From contig JASJDH010000003.1 in assembly GCA_030065175.1 (NCBI GenBank), positions 1-47,467 on the forward strand: a stretch of DNA of 47,467 nucleotides, written 5' to 3'. Below the pieces are notes generated by a model, which was not told the origin of the DNA, did no database searches, and saw only the letters and a program-made list of their open reading frames with translations. Position 1 is the first letter of the stretch; each line of letters opens with the position of its first letter. This document shows positions 1 to 8,287 of this stretch, piece after piece. Both the position numbers and the translations under genes were made by a program. This DNA comes from Leptolyngbyaceae cyanobacterium MO_188.B28. GTDB lineage: Bacteria > Cyanobacteriota > Cyanobacteriia > Phormidesmidales > Phormidesmidaceae.

Positions 1-1089
1 GTAGAAGTCGAAGAGATTGCTGCTGGCGGTACTGCTTTAGAAGAGGGGGTGGAGGTGACCGCTACCAGGACGCTAACCTCCACTGAAATTACAGAGATTT
101 CGATTGACCTCGAAGATGCAGTTCCCGTTTTAGAAGGGTTGTTGGCGATCGCAGACAGCCGCCTCAATTCTGTCACTCTAGTTGGGGAGCAGCGCCTGAT
201 CGATCTAGCGTCGCAATATCTGCTGCAACTTGATTTGCGCCGTCGTCAGGTGGCGGTGAATGTAAAAATTGTTGACGTCAGTTTGGGTGCAACTGATGAA
301 TTTGGAGCGAGTTTCTCATTTGGGGTGAATGATGCCAATATTACTAATACAGCCGGCACGGCAATCATTAACTTTGGTGAGAGTTCACCTAACACAGGAG
401 CGATTGCACCAGGCTCCACAATAGGTGTTCCTACTGGTCTAGGGCTAGGTAGCTCACTTGCGGGGCTTGCCAACCAATTTTTGTTGCAGTTACAAGCCCA
501 AATAGTCAGTAACAATGCCAAGATCCTAACGGATCCAACCCTGATCATTCAGGAAGGTCAAACAGCAAGCGTTAATCTGACTCAAGATGTGGTTTCCAAT
601 GTCGAGAGTCAGTTATCTACCGAAACCGGTCAAATTTTAAGCACTACGATTGAGACCGAAGAGGCGGGTCTGATTCTCACTATTCAGGTTAGCCGCATTG
701 ACGACAATGGTTTTGTGACCGTAAACGTAACGCCGTCAGTGACAGCAATCTCCCCTAGTAGTGTCCAGGTTGAAGGTATTACGGTTAGCTTACTGACTCG
801 GCGAGAGGTCAGCTCTGGGGATGTTCGTTTACGGGACGGGCAAACGTTGATACTGGCGGGTATTATTCAAGATCAAGAACGAACTACGGTGACTAAAGTT
901 CCGATTCTAGGTGACATTCCGATTTTGGGCGCCCTATTTAGAAGTACAAGTCGGCAAGACGAGCGGGACGAGGTGATTGTGATGCTGACGCCTCAAATTT
1001 TAGATGACTCCGATCAATCGACCTTCGGGTACAGCTACACCCCCGGTGAAGATGTCCAGGAGTTACTGGAACGGTCTCGGCGGCGTTAG
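1..1089 (+). CDS. pilQ: Type IV pilus secretin, C-terminal part (5' end outside window)
   Basis: The reading frame is open from base 1, so this is the 3' part of a longer gene. The product is the C-terminal half of a secretin, the outer-membrane ring through which type IV pili or DNA pass. The visible part has an N-domain-like stretch (DLEDAVPVLEGLLAIADSR), then the secretin core: RQVAVNVKIVDV, a glycine/serine/asparagine-rich gate segment, QIVSNNAKILTDPTL, the long beta-strand region and the hallmark VPILGDIPILGALF followed by EVIVMLTPQIL. These are family signatures of PilQ/GspD. In a cyanobacterium PilQ is the most likely identity; GspD cannot be formally excluded from this fragment. A strong hairpin terminator lies 66 bases downstream, so this is the last gene of its transcript. 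Confidence 0.9.
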   Translation, partial: VEVEEIAAGGTALEEGVEVTATRTLTSTEITEISIDLEDAVPVLEGLLAIADSRLNSVTLVGEQRLIDLASQYLLQLDLRRRQVAVNVKIVDVSLGATDEFGASFSFGVNDANITNTAGTAIINFGESSPNTGAIAPGSTIGVPTGLGLGSSLAGLANQFLLQLQAQIVSNNAKILTDPTLIIQEGQTASVNLTQDVVSNVESQLSTETGQILSTTIETEEAGLILTIQVSRIDDNGFVTVNVTPSVTAISPSSVQVEGITVSLLTRREVSSGDVRLRDGQTLILAGIIQDQERTTVTKVPILGDIPILGALFRSTSRQDERDEVIVMLTPQILDDSDQSTFGYSYTPGEDVQELLERSRRR

Positions 1090-1154
1090 CAGAGCCTAAG
1101 AAAATTTTAGGTTTCAGAGGCGACGAGTTTAAGCGTTGCTCGAGTTAGTCGACC

Positions 1155-1196
1155 AAAAGGCTGAAAGTCCTTGTAAAAAGGAACTTTCAGCCTTTT
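1155..1196 (+). terminator. Rho-independent-type terminator after pilQ
   Basis: AAAAGGCTGAAAG (1155-1167) pairs perfectly with CTTTCAGCCTTTT (1184-1196). The inner TCCTT/AAGGA can extend the stem around a one-base bulge, leaving a 5-base loop. The right arm ends in TTTT and the left starts with AAAA, so it may act in both directions. The rest of 1090-1451 is AT-rich, has no gene, and holds the hup leader. Confidence 0.85.
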
Positions 1197-1451
1197 CGGC
1201 AGGCATTATAACTGTTGACTTTTGTAAGCAAATCAGGATTTTTTTCTGAAAAATCCCCGAAATCCATATAAATTCCAGGTTTCATCGATCTATATTGGCA
1301 AAGTTCCCCTTAGAATAGGGCAGTGAAAATTTGCGGTTTCAGGGGTTTCAGCGATTTGAGTCAATGTATTTCAGATCTAAATTTTGCCCCTGCCTCTGAC
1401 ATAGAGATGCTGACGCTCAATTATTTTGTATAAACCCATGAGGAGACGGAT

Positions 1452-1736
1452 ATGAATAAAGGCGAACTGGTGGATAAGGTGGCGGAGAAGGCTGCTGTCA
1501 CCAAAAAACAGGCTGATGCTGTCATTACGGCGACCATCGAATCGATTATGGAAGCGGTTTCGAGTGGCGATAAGGTGACTTTAGTTGGTTTTGGCTCTTT
1601 TGAACCCAGGGAGCGCAAAGCGAGGGAAGGCCGTAACCCTAAAACAGGCGACACGATGCTGATTCCGGCGACTAAGGTGCCTGCCTTTTCCGCTGGGAAA
1701 CTGTTTAAAGAGATGGTTGCTCCACCTAAGGAATAA
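1452..1736 (+). CDS. hup: DNA-binding protein HU
   Basis: A 94-residue protein of normal HU length. It binds DNA non-specifically as a dimer and bends it, acting as a nucleoid protein. The sequence has the HU/IHF layout: N-terminal helices (MNKGELVDKVAEKAAVTKKQAD), then VTLVGFGSFEPRERKAREGRNPKTG, which is the saddle and DNA-binding arm signature, then the C-terminal VPAFSAGKLFKEMV. The GRNPKTG arm is intact. The start is secure: AGGAG at 1441-1445 lies six bases before the ATG. It follows the pilQ terminator and probably has its own promoter. The next gene begins eight bases after its stop and may be cotranscribed. Confidence 0.96.
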   Translation: MNKGELVDKVAEKAAVTKKQADAVITATIESIMEAVSSGDKVTLVGFGSFEPRERKAREGRNPKTGDTMLIPATKVPAFSAGKLFKEMVAPPKE

Positions 1737-1744
1737 CAGTTTCA

Positions 1745-2854
1745 TTGTCGAATCCATTAATCAATCGACCTGTTCATGGGGGGAATTTAGTCTGGGCTGC
1801 TTCGCTGTCGGGGTGTTCCCCCTCTGATCTATTAGATTTTTCAGCTAGTATTAATCCTTTAGGGCCGCCTGAATCTGCGATTCAGGCGATACAAGCTCAT
1901 TTACCTCAATTAACTGTCTATCCCGACCCTGACTACAGCCGATTGTGCGCCGTATTAGGGGAGATCAATGATTTACCGCCCGACTGGGTTTTGCCAGGAA
2001 ATGGTTCTGCTGAGCTACTGACCTGGGCCAGTCGGGATTTTGCGTCTTTAGCCGCGACCTATTTCTTAACACCTGGTTTTGGGGATTATGGACGGGCGCT
2101 TAGGTCGTTTGGAGTAGAGGGGATAGGGTGCCCCTTAGAGTTAGAGAATGGGGAATCGGGGGCGTGGAGTGATGGGTTGGAAGCTGTGTTGAGCACTCAA
2201 CAAGTCGATCCAAAGCGGTGTGGGTTGCTGTTGAATAATCCCCATAATCCCACCGGACGACTTCTTCCCCAGGATTCTATCCTGCCCTATCTGGATAAAT
2301 TTGCCTTGGTGGTGGTGGATGAGGCGTTTATGGAGTTCTTGCCGCCCGATCGTCGGCAAAGTCTAGTCACCCAAATTGTCGATTATCCTAATCTGGTTAT
2401 TCTGTGCTCTTTAACCAAGTTTTACAGTCTACCTGGGTTGCGATTGGGATATGCGATCGCCCATCCTGATCGGCTTCGACGTTGGCGACAGTGGCGGGAT
2501 CCTTGGCCAGTTAACGTCTTAGCGGCGGCGGCGGCGGAAGCGGTTCTACACGATCACGCCTTTCAACGCCGGACGCGGCAGTGGATGGAGCAGGCTCAAC
2601 CTGAACTTTTTCAAGGGTTGTCTCAAATAGCTGGGCTGCGTCCCTTTCCGAGTGCGGTCAACTTTTTGCTAGTGGGGTGCGAATCATCCAGTTCCTATCT
2701 TCAGCTGCAGCTGCTCAAGCGGCATCGCATTTTGATTCGCGACTGTCTCAGCTTTCCAGAATTAGGAGATCGCTATTTTCGGGTCGCTGTTCGTTCGGTG
2801 TCAGAAAATTACAAACTCATTCATGGCCTCACGGAGATTTTAAGCGACTGCTAG
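1745..2854 (+). CDS. cobD: PLP-dependent aminotransferase fold, CobC/CobD type (threonine-phosphate decarboxylase-like)
   Basis: A 369-residue fold-type I PLP enzyme. HGGNLVWAA and LLDFSASINPLGPP at the N-terminus are typical of the CobC/CobD branch next to histidinol-phosphate aminotransferases. CobD makes the aminopropanol-phosphate arm of cobalamin from threonine phosphate. Visible motifs are LLLNNPHNPTG, VVVDEAFMEF and the cofactor-lysine loop SLTKFYSLPGLRLGY, with Lys225 as the expected Schiff-base residue. The start is a TTG; no in-frame ATG gives the conserved N-terminus. It lies eight bases after hup, which suggests readthrough. Histidinol-phosphate aminotransferase is the main alternative, but the SLTKFYSLPGLR motif and N-terminus favour the cobalamin family. 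Confidence 0.82.
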   Translation: MSNPLINRPVHGGNLVWAASLSGCSPSDLLDFSASINPLGPPESAIQAIQAHLPQLTVYPDPDYSRLCAVLGEINDLPPDWVLPGNGSAELLTWASRDFASLAATYFLTPGFGDYGRALRSFGVEGIGCPLELENGESGAWSDGLEAVLSTQQVDPKRCGLLLNNPHNPTGRLLPQDSILPYLDKFALVVVDEAFMEFLPPDRRQSLVTQIVDYPNLVILCSLTKFYSLPGLRLGYAIAHPDRLRRWRQWRDPWPVNVLAAAAAEAVLHDHAFQRRTRQWMEQAQPELFQGLSQIAGLRPFPSAVNFLLVGCESSSSYLQLQLLKRHRILIRDCLSFPELGDRYFRVAVRSVSENYKLIHGLTEILSDC

Positions 2855-3165
2855 CAGTCAGCTTTTTGATGGGGGTATAGGCAGACTCTACAGACGCCTC
2901 TAAACCCTGCGACTCCCTCTATATTAACCCAGAGTTCATGAAGTCTTAATTCTGCCTCTGTAAGATTACTCACTAATTGTGTAGGCTTTCAATAAAGGGT
3001 TCCTGATCGAAGCGAGCGTTTGCTTTAAGAACTCTTGTGGGTGTAACAAATTTCAAGTTTATTCAGAATAAATACGTAAATATCCTGGAAATTACGGAAC
3101 GAAGATTTGGCAAGCAATGTCTGCTTCCTTAAGGCTTTTATCCCGGTGTAACCCAATATCAGATA
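2855..3165. other. Gene-free stretch before the PilB-like gene
   Basis: This 311-base stretch has stop codons in all frames over any useful length, no strong hairpin and no tandem repeat. It presumably holds the promoter of the ATPase gene, but I cannot place one with confidence. Confidence 0.5.
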
Positions 3166-4845
3166 ATGCAGATTACTCCACCTCTCCCATCCGCATGGCA
3201 ACAGCTGAAACGAGGGGATATCAACTGTGAACAAGCGCTCAACCTGCTCAAGAATGAGCGGGGCGAACTGAATATCGAACGACTCGATAAAGAGGTTGTC
3301 ACTCGCTTTTTCCAGGTTTTTCCAGATCAAAAATTGCCCCCGGTGGCGCCCCTCTTGCTGTGGCAAAATTGTTACTATCTGGGTAGCCCGGTTACCCTAT
3401 CGGAAGAGACGGTGCAAACCCTGCGCGATCGCACCCGCACCGAAATCCAAATTATTCCCATCACCGCCAAATGCTATCGCAATTGGCACCATAGTCGGCA
3501 TTTCGACCCCAGTCGCATCCAAGTAGGGCCATTGTTGGATCCACTGACTGGGGAACTTACCGCTGAGGACATTGGCCAAACCACCGAACTCTCGTTAGCC
3601 AAGGCGGAAGGTCAGATTGAGCGGATTAAAACCATTATTTCCAGCGCCCTACGCCATCGCGCCAGCGACATCCATTTAGAACCCGCCCCTGAAGGCTTGA
3701 GGGTGCGCTATCGAATTGATGGGGTGCTGCGGGATATCACGATGCTGCCGGTTGAAGTCAGTCGTCGGGTGGTCGTGGCCCTCAAAGTAATGGCTGATAT
3801 GGATATCTCCGATAGCCGCCGACCCCAAGATGGACGCATTGGCGAACAATATACCCTGGATAATAAAGTCAAGCTGAGCATGGATATGCGGGTTAGCACC
3901 CTGCCCTGTGTGGGCGGTGAGAAAGCGGTGGTGCGCTTGCTCCCCCGCGAAAATCCCTTTTCCACCATTGCCAAATTGGGCTTTTCGCCGGAGGTGTTGC
4001 CGCTTTATAAGTCCTGGCTGCAACAGCCTCAGGGCATGATTATTTTCACCGGCCCGACTGGCTCTGGCAAAACGAGTACGCTTTATACCAGTCTGCAAGC
4101 GATCGCCACCGAGCATGTCAATGTCGTCACTGTTGAGGATCCGGTAGAGTACGTCTTACCTAGAATCACTCAAACCCAGGTGAATGAAGCGGCGGGGATG
4201 ACCTTTGCCGCTGGCCTGCGGGCAATTTTGCGGCAAGACCCCGATATTGTGATGGTGGGGGAAGTGCGTGACCATGAGACGGCGGAAACAGCTATCAGAG
4301 CCGCCTTGACGGGACATTTGGTATTCACTACACTCCACACCAATGACGCAGTGGGCGCTATTCCCCGCATTAAAGATATTGGGCCTGATCCTGGACTGAT
4401 TAGTGATGCGGTTTTGGGGGTTATTGCTCAGCGTTTAGTGCGCCGCGTTTGTCCCTGCTGTGCTGAACCCTACACCCCTCGCCCAAGGGACTTGAGCCTA
4501 CTTGGATTAGACGACAAAGCAGTGAATACGGCTAACTGGCTACGCGGTAAAGGCTGTCCTAAGTGTTTTCATTCAGGCTATTTCGGTCGAGAGGCTGTGG
4601 CCGAACTCATTGAAGTGGATGACCGTATTCGCGAGATTATCTACGATGGGGCCATTACTCAACTGCATCGCTATCTCCGGGAGATTAACTTCTTCAATTT
4701 CCGCAGAGCTGCGATTGAAAAGGTCACCACTGGTGTCACAACGGTTGATGAGGTGATCCGGGTCTTGCCCCGCACCGCTCTGTGCCGCCGTTCATCGAGT
4801 GAATCAGAGCCAATTCAGTTAGTGCAGCGATTTAATATGGGATAG
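3166..4845 (+). CDS. GspE/PilB-family secretion ATPase, short form
   Basis: A 559-residue hexameric motor ATPase of the type II secretion/type IV pilus extension family, acting on the cytoplasmic face of the machine. Walker A GPTGSGKT is at residues 296-303; the Asp-box and Walker B region (LRQDPDIVMVGEVRD) is near 355-367; the His-box region TGHLVFTTLHTNDA follows. A four-cysteine zinc site, CPCC (429-432) and CPKC (464-467), is present as in PilB and GspE. SALRHRASDIHLEP and VRYRIDGVLRD mark the N2 domain. The region before it is only about 150 residues, shorter than I expect for the main cyanobacterial PilB (around 670 residues), so this may be a second paralogue. It is not adjacent to pilT/pilC here. 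Start ATG is plausible; no clear ribosome-binding site precedes it. Confidence 0.85.
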   Translation: MQITPPLPSAWQQLKRGDINCEQALNLLKNERGELNIERLDKEVVTRFFQVFPDQKLPPVAPLLLWQNCYYLGSPVTLSEETVQTLRDRTRTEIQIIPITAKCYRNWHHSRHFDPSRIQVGPLLDPLTGELTAEDIGQTTELSLAKAEGQIERIKTIISSALRHRASDIHLEPAPEGLRVRYRIDGVLRDITMLPVEVSRRVVVALKVMADMDISDSRRPQDGRIGEQYTLDNKVKLSMDMRVSTLPCVGGEKAVVRLLPRENPFSTIAKLGFSPEVLPLYKSWLQQPQGMIIFTGPTGSGKTSTLYTSLQAIATEHVNVVTVEDPVEYVLPRITQTQVNEAAGMTFAAGLRAILRQDPDIVMVGEVRDHETAETAIRAALTGHLVFTTLHTNDAVGAIPRIKDIGPDPGLISDAVLGVIAQRLVRRVCPCCAEPYTPRPRDLSLLGLDDKAVNTANWLRGKGCPKCFHSGYFGREAVAELIEVDDRIREIIYDGAITQLHRYLREINFFNFRRAAIEKVTTGVTTVDEVIRVLPRTALCRRSSSESEPIQLVQRFNMG

Positions 4846-5183
4846 ATAAGTTAGCGTCTTGATTAATTTCAGTTGGTCAGGATGTTGTTTGTAATTGAGC
4901 GAGATAGTGCGTTCGCTTGATATCGCTATCTCCCGTGAAGAATATTGCATATAAAGCGTAAAACTCAATTCCGTCTGAGAATGCCCTATGTGATTTTGAT
5001 TTAGCTTTGACTTCTTGGGTGGGGAGTGGCCAAGATTATTACTGATTTAACTGATTTTTAATGTTGGATTTACCTCTATATTACCTCTATGTATAAGTAT
5101 TTATAAGGAGTCATTTTTTGTAGATACTCATTGTGTCTAATCCTTTTTCAATAGGGATTTCTCTTGAGTTTATTGCATCGCTT

Positions 5184-5717
5184 ATGCAAGTTGTTAGAGC
5201 GATGTTTAAAGGAGCTGCAATCAAAGCTATTATCTCAGCTGCGGTTTTAGGCATAACCAGTGCTTCTGCTTATGCGGAGGCCAATAACCTTACACTCAGC
5301 ATTTCACCCTATAGTGAAGATAGTTTTAGCGACTTAATAAAACAGGCGGAATTGGCTGCGCAGCATACAATTATCCAGAAGTTCAATCAAGATCCAACGT
5401 TGATTGAACTTAATATTACTGTGCTGAGTGAATATAACGGCCAAGTTGTTCCGCTCATAACTTCAACAGTATCTCGTTCTGATTGGCAAGCTTCGCCTAA
5501 CATCACTCGATGGACTAAGTATTTAAGTATTTCCTACGCCCTATTAGTATTTGGGAATACTGAAGGTTCTGATGCGGTTATTCGTTCTGAACCTATCCCT
5601 ATAGCCTCGCGGCCAGTTGACCCTATTCTTGAAATAATTCGGTCTGCAGAGCAAGCTGTGGATGAGGGACGTATGTCAGAAGAAGAATTGAATGAGTTAA
5701 TCGACGAATTAGATTAA
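5184..5717 (+). CDS. Small exported protein of unknown function
   Basis: I do not recognise the family. From the ATG at 5184 the protein is 177 residues and opens with a classical signal peptide: MQVVRAMFKGAAIKA, a hydrophobic run, then SASAYA before EANN as a likely cleavage site. The open frame extends back to a GTG at 5133, but that start would put about 17 residues ahead of the signal; the ATG at 5202 is a third option. The mature part is acidic, has a strand-rich middle (IELNITVLSEYNGQVVPLIT) and an acidic helical tail (DEGRMSEEELNELIDELD). It stands alone between gene-free stretches. AAGGAG at 5105-5110 is too far from any start to decide. Confidence 0.6.
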   Translation: MQVVRAMFKGAAIKAIISAAVLGITSASAYAEANNLTLSISPYSEDSFSDLIKQAELAAQHTIIQKFNQDPTLIELNITVLSEYNGQVVPLITSTVSRSDWQASPNITRWTKYLSISYALLVFGNTEGSDAVIRSEPIPIASRPVDPILEIIRSAEQAVDEGRMSEEELNELIDELD

Positions 5718-6451
5718 TTCTAAGGGTTTTTTAAAAAACCGCTCCTCTTTGACCCACAAGCATGATGATTGGAATTTCCTATTCTCCTATAACTTTGCCT
5801 CCTAAGTATTTAGACGCGACCTTGCAAGACTGATTTGGGAGATGTTGGGGTCTCGAGATATCCTTGAGGGTTCTTAAGTGCACGTTGCTTGTTTTATGAG
5901 AGATCTGTCCTGATAGATCTCTCATAAATGCTTTTCATCTGTTCATAGCTTAGCCTCATTTTTTACTAACACTCAAAAAAATAAGCTGAAGTAATTCTAG
6001 GGCCGCTTTATTTGAAGTTTTAATTAATCAAAATTATTTATTGTCTCTCACTATTTTTTAGGCAAATTATTTGTCGATAAGACTCTACTGAATATTCTAA
6101 AGAGTCAAATTCCTGTATTTATTGATTTAGAAAAAGCGGTTTAAAATACCGGCTTATTTAAACAGATTGAAGCCTTTTGTTAACCTTATTTTTACCCATA
6201 TTACGAGCAAAAATGGGAATATTTGTCTTGGGAATTACGCTGAATTTTTAGCGTTTAAATCCAGTAATTCGGCGCATATTTAGTTGTAGAAACCCTTTGA
6301 TTAAAGTGCTTTTTTGCTTATTCAAAGGACTGTTTTGCGTATTTGATTTTGGATGACGGAGGTTGGGTTTATTGACAGCTTCAGAGGCAATTTCCTGCAG
6401 CTCCAATAGCTCCATTGACTGGTTGTTTTGAGAGAAATTTGAGGGTTACTC
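5718..6451. other. AT-rich gene-free stretch between the exported protein and the phosphatase
   Basis: About 730 bases without a credible gene. It contains the loop-less palindrome GGTTTTTTAAAAAACC (5725-5740), a 13-bp perfect hairpin at 5894-5927 listed separately, and a very AT-rich block around 5960-6330 that is probably the upstream region of the phosphatase gene. A weak Pho-box-like match begins at 6179 and is discussed in the findings. Confidence 0.5.
5894..5927. terminator. Perfect 13-bp hairpin, possible terminator
   Basis: TTATGAGAGATCT (5894-5906) pairs with AGATCTCTCATAA (5915-5927) around an 8-base loop. There is no clear T-tract directly after it, so a terminator role for the upstream gene is only likely; another structured or binding element is possible. 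Confidence 0.45.
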
Positions 6452-8029
6452 ATGTCTAGACTTTCACGTCGCCAGTTTGCTGTGCTGATGGCGGCAGCAG
6501 CAGCAGGTACTGCAGTGGGTCCTATGGGCTTACTGAATGCCCGCAGAATGTTAGCTGATGGGGACGAAAGAGGAGAGAATTGTTTTCCTAGCAGTTTCAA
6601 TGTCCCTGGTTTTGGCCCCATATCACCGAAAGTTCCTCTGAATACAAGTGCTTTGGGCAACGTAGCAGGTGCAGGCGATCTTAGGGGTAAGGCTTTACTG
6701 AGACTGCCAGATGGATTTCAATACAAGGCCATCTCCATCAGAGGGGATGTCATGAGCGATGGCGTCTTGGTTCCTGGCGACCATGACGGCATGGCAGTCT
6801 TTTCAGGTCCCAAAGGGTCTGGCGTCAATATTCTGGTCCGTAACCATGAGCTAAGCCCCACCGAGAACGAAGCTGGCAGTCAGGCGGGGTGTTTAGCTCC
6901 CAACGGTCGTCAGTATGACCCCTTTCGGGGAGATGCTGCGGGGCTTGGCGGCGGCGGAACTACCACTGTTGTTGTAGATTACAACGGCAATAAAGTCAGA
7001 GACTTTGTTTCACTGGGCGGTACGATCCGTAACTGTGCTGGCGGTCCGGCTCCTTGGGGGGGCTGGATTACCTGTGAGGAAAATACCTCTACGCCTGCAA
7101 ACAATTCTCAAGTCACCAAAAAGCACGGTTATAACTTTGAGGTTAACGCCTTTTCCCCTGTGGCGGTGGATCCGGTTCCCTTGATTGCAATGGGTCGGAT
7201 GAATCACGAGGCCGTATCCGTTAGTCGCAACGGCATTGTGTATGAGACCGAAGACCGGGGCGATAGCTGCTATTACAAATTTGTGCCGAAAGTTGTGAAG
7301 CAGGGTGGAAAAGTTACCCGCACTGGACAATTGTTGGAGGGCGATCTGTTCGCCATGGTCATCGACAAAAATCAGCGCTCCAGTTGCAATGGCGATCCAC
7401 TGCCAACTAGCTTTTTGCAGGGGGCTGAAGTCGTTGACACGCGTGGAACTGCTCGCGGCGCTAAAAGCAGTATGCTGCCTTTCCTCGGTCAGTCTCTGAA
7501 GGTAAGGTGGGTCAAACTGGATGACGTTGACCCCGAAGAGGATACCCTGCGGCTTGAAGCTCAATCTAAAGGCGCTTCTGTCTTCTGGCGCGGTGAGGGA
7601 GCCTGGGAATTTAATGGCTTACACTACTGGGTGAATAGTGGCGCGGGTGATTCAGGCGAAGGCCAAGTGATGTGCTATGACCCCAAGAATGAAACCGTTA
7701 CCCTAATTGTTGAGTCTACTAATGAAAATCTGCTAGATGGTCCTGACAATATAACGGTAGCCCCTGATGGCGTCATTTACTTGTGTGAAGACGGCAGCGA
7801 CGGCAATCCAGGAGATCCCAATTTCAGCCAGTACATTGTGGGTATTAATGGCGCAGGCGGGCTGTTCCAGATGGCCCAGAATATCCTTGACACCAGCGAA
7901 TTTGCGGGCGCTTGCTTTTCCAAGGATGGCAAGTTCCTCTATGTCAATTCTCAAGGAGTTGGCATTACCTATGTTATTTGGCGTGAGGATGGTCGTCCGA
8001 TTACCCTTGGCGATGATAACGAAGACTAA
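6452..8029 (+). CDS. phoX: PhoX-family (DUF839) phosphatase with Tat signal
   Basis: A 525-residue protein with a twin-arginine leader (SRRQFAVLMAAAAAGTAVGP), so it is expected to be exported folded. The body matches the PhoX/DUF839 family, calcium/iron-dependent alkaline phosphatases that release phosphate from organic esters. Visible family features are LRLPDGFQYKAIS, the VPGDHDGMAVF segment, NHELSP near the active site, the WGGWITCEEN block, GRMNHEAVSV and YETEDRGD, and DGPDNITVAPDG near the C-terminus. The family contains uncharacterised members, so activity and the symbol are inferred. It sits alone, with a strong hairpin terminator 55 bases downstream. A weak Pho-box-like sequence upstream would fit phosphate control but is far from decisive. 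Confidence 0.85.
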   Translation: MSRLSRRQFAVLMAAAAAGTAVGPMGLLNARRMLADGDERGENCFPSSFNVPGFGPISPKVPLNTSALGNVAGAGDLRGKALLRLPDGFQYKAISIRGDVMSDGVLVPGDHDGMAVFSGPKGSGVNILVRNHELSPTENEAGSQAGCLAPNGRQYDPFRGDAAGLGGGGTTTVVVDYNGNKVRDFVSLGGTIRNCAGGPAPWGGWITCEENTSTPANNSQVTKKHGYNFEVNAFSPVAVDPVPLIAMGRMNHEAVSVSRNGIVYETEDRGDSCYYKFVPKVVKQGGKVTRTGQLLEGDLFAMVIDKNQRSSCNGDPLPTSFLQGAEVVDTRGTARGAKSSMLPFLGQSLKVRWVKLDDVDPEEDTLRLEAQSKGASVFWRGEGAWEFNGLHYWVNSGAGDSGEGQVMCYDPKNETVTLIVESTNENLLDGPDNITVAPDGVIYLCEDGSDGNPGDPNFSQYIVGINGAGGLFQMAQNILDTSEFAGACFSKDGKFLYVNSQGVGITYVIWREDGRPITLGDDNED

Positions 8030-8084
8030 GCTATGTCTAAACTATTGATACCTTAGAGTTTTGAGCGGTTTGGTTATAGATTGA

Positions 8085-8122
8085 AGGTTGGGAAGGATAC
8101 TATCTTTCCCAACCTATTTTTT
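8085..8122 (+). terminator. Rho-independent terminator after the phosphatase gene
   Basis: AGGTTGGGAA (8085-8094) pairs with TTCCCAACCT (8106-8115), and the inner GGATA/TATCT can add pairs. A T-rich run (ATTTTTT) follows directly. Confidence 0.85.
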
Positions 8123-8287
8123 GGCAATTGGGTTGGTTGAACCTGTGAAACCCAATGCAGGTGGGGGATATTGGGTATCGTTATCAGTTAATCAATCTGC
8201 ATTTTTAGGGTAGCTGTTCGAATAAGTCCCTATCTCGTTCAGCAAGGTACGATCGCAATGGTCAGAGGGGACATAAGAGGCTGAGGG

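Noticed and set aside
5725-5740. Palindrome GGTTTTTTAAAAAACC as a terminator
   Set aside because: It has no loop as a hairpin and no following T-tract; a simple A/T palindrome is the easier explanation.
7010-7564. 184-codon minus-strand frame inside the phosphatase gene
   Set aside because: Antisense shadow of a well-supported PhoX-family gene.
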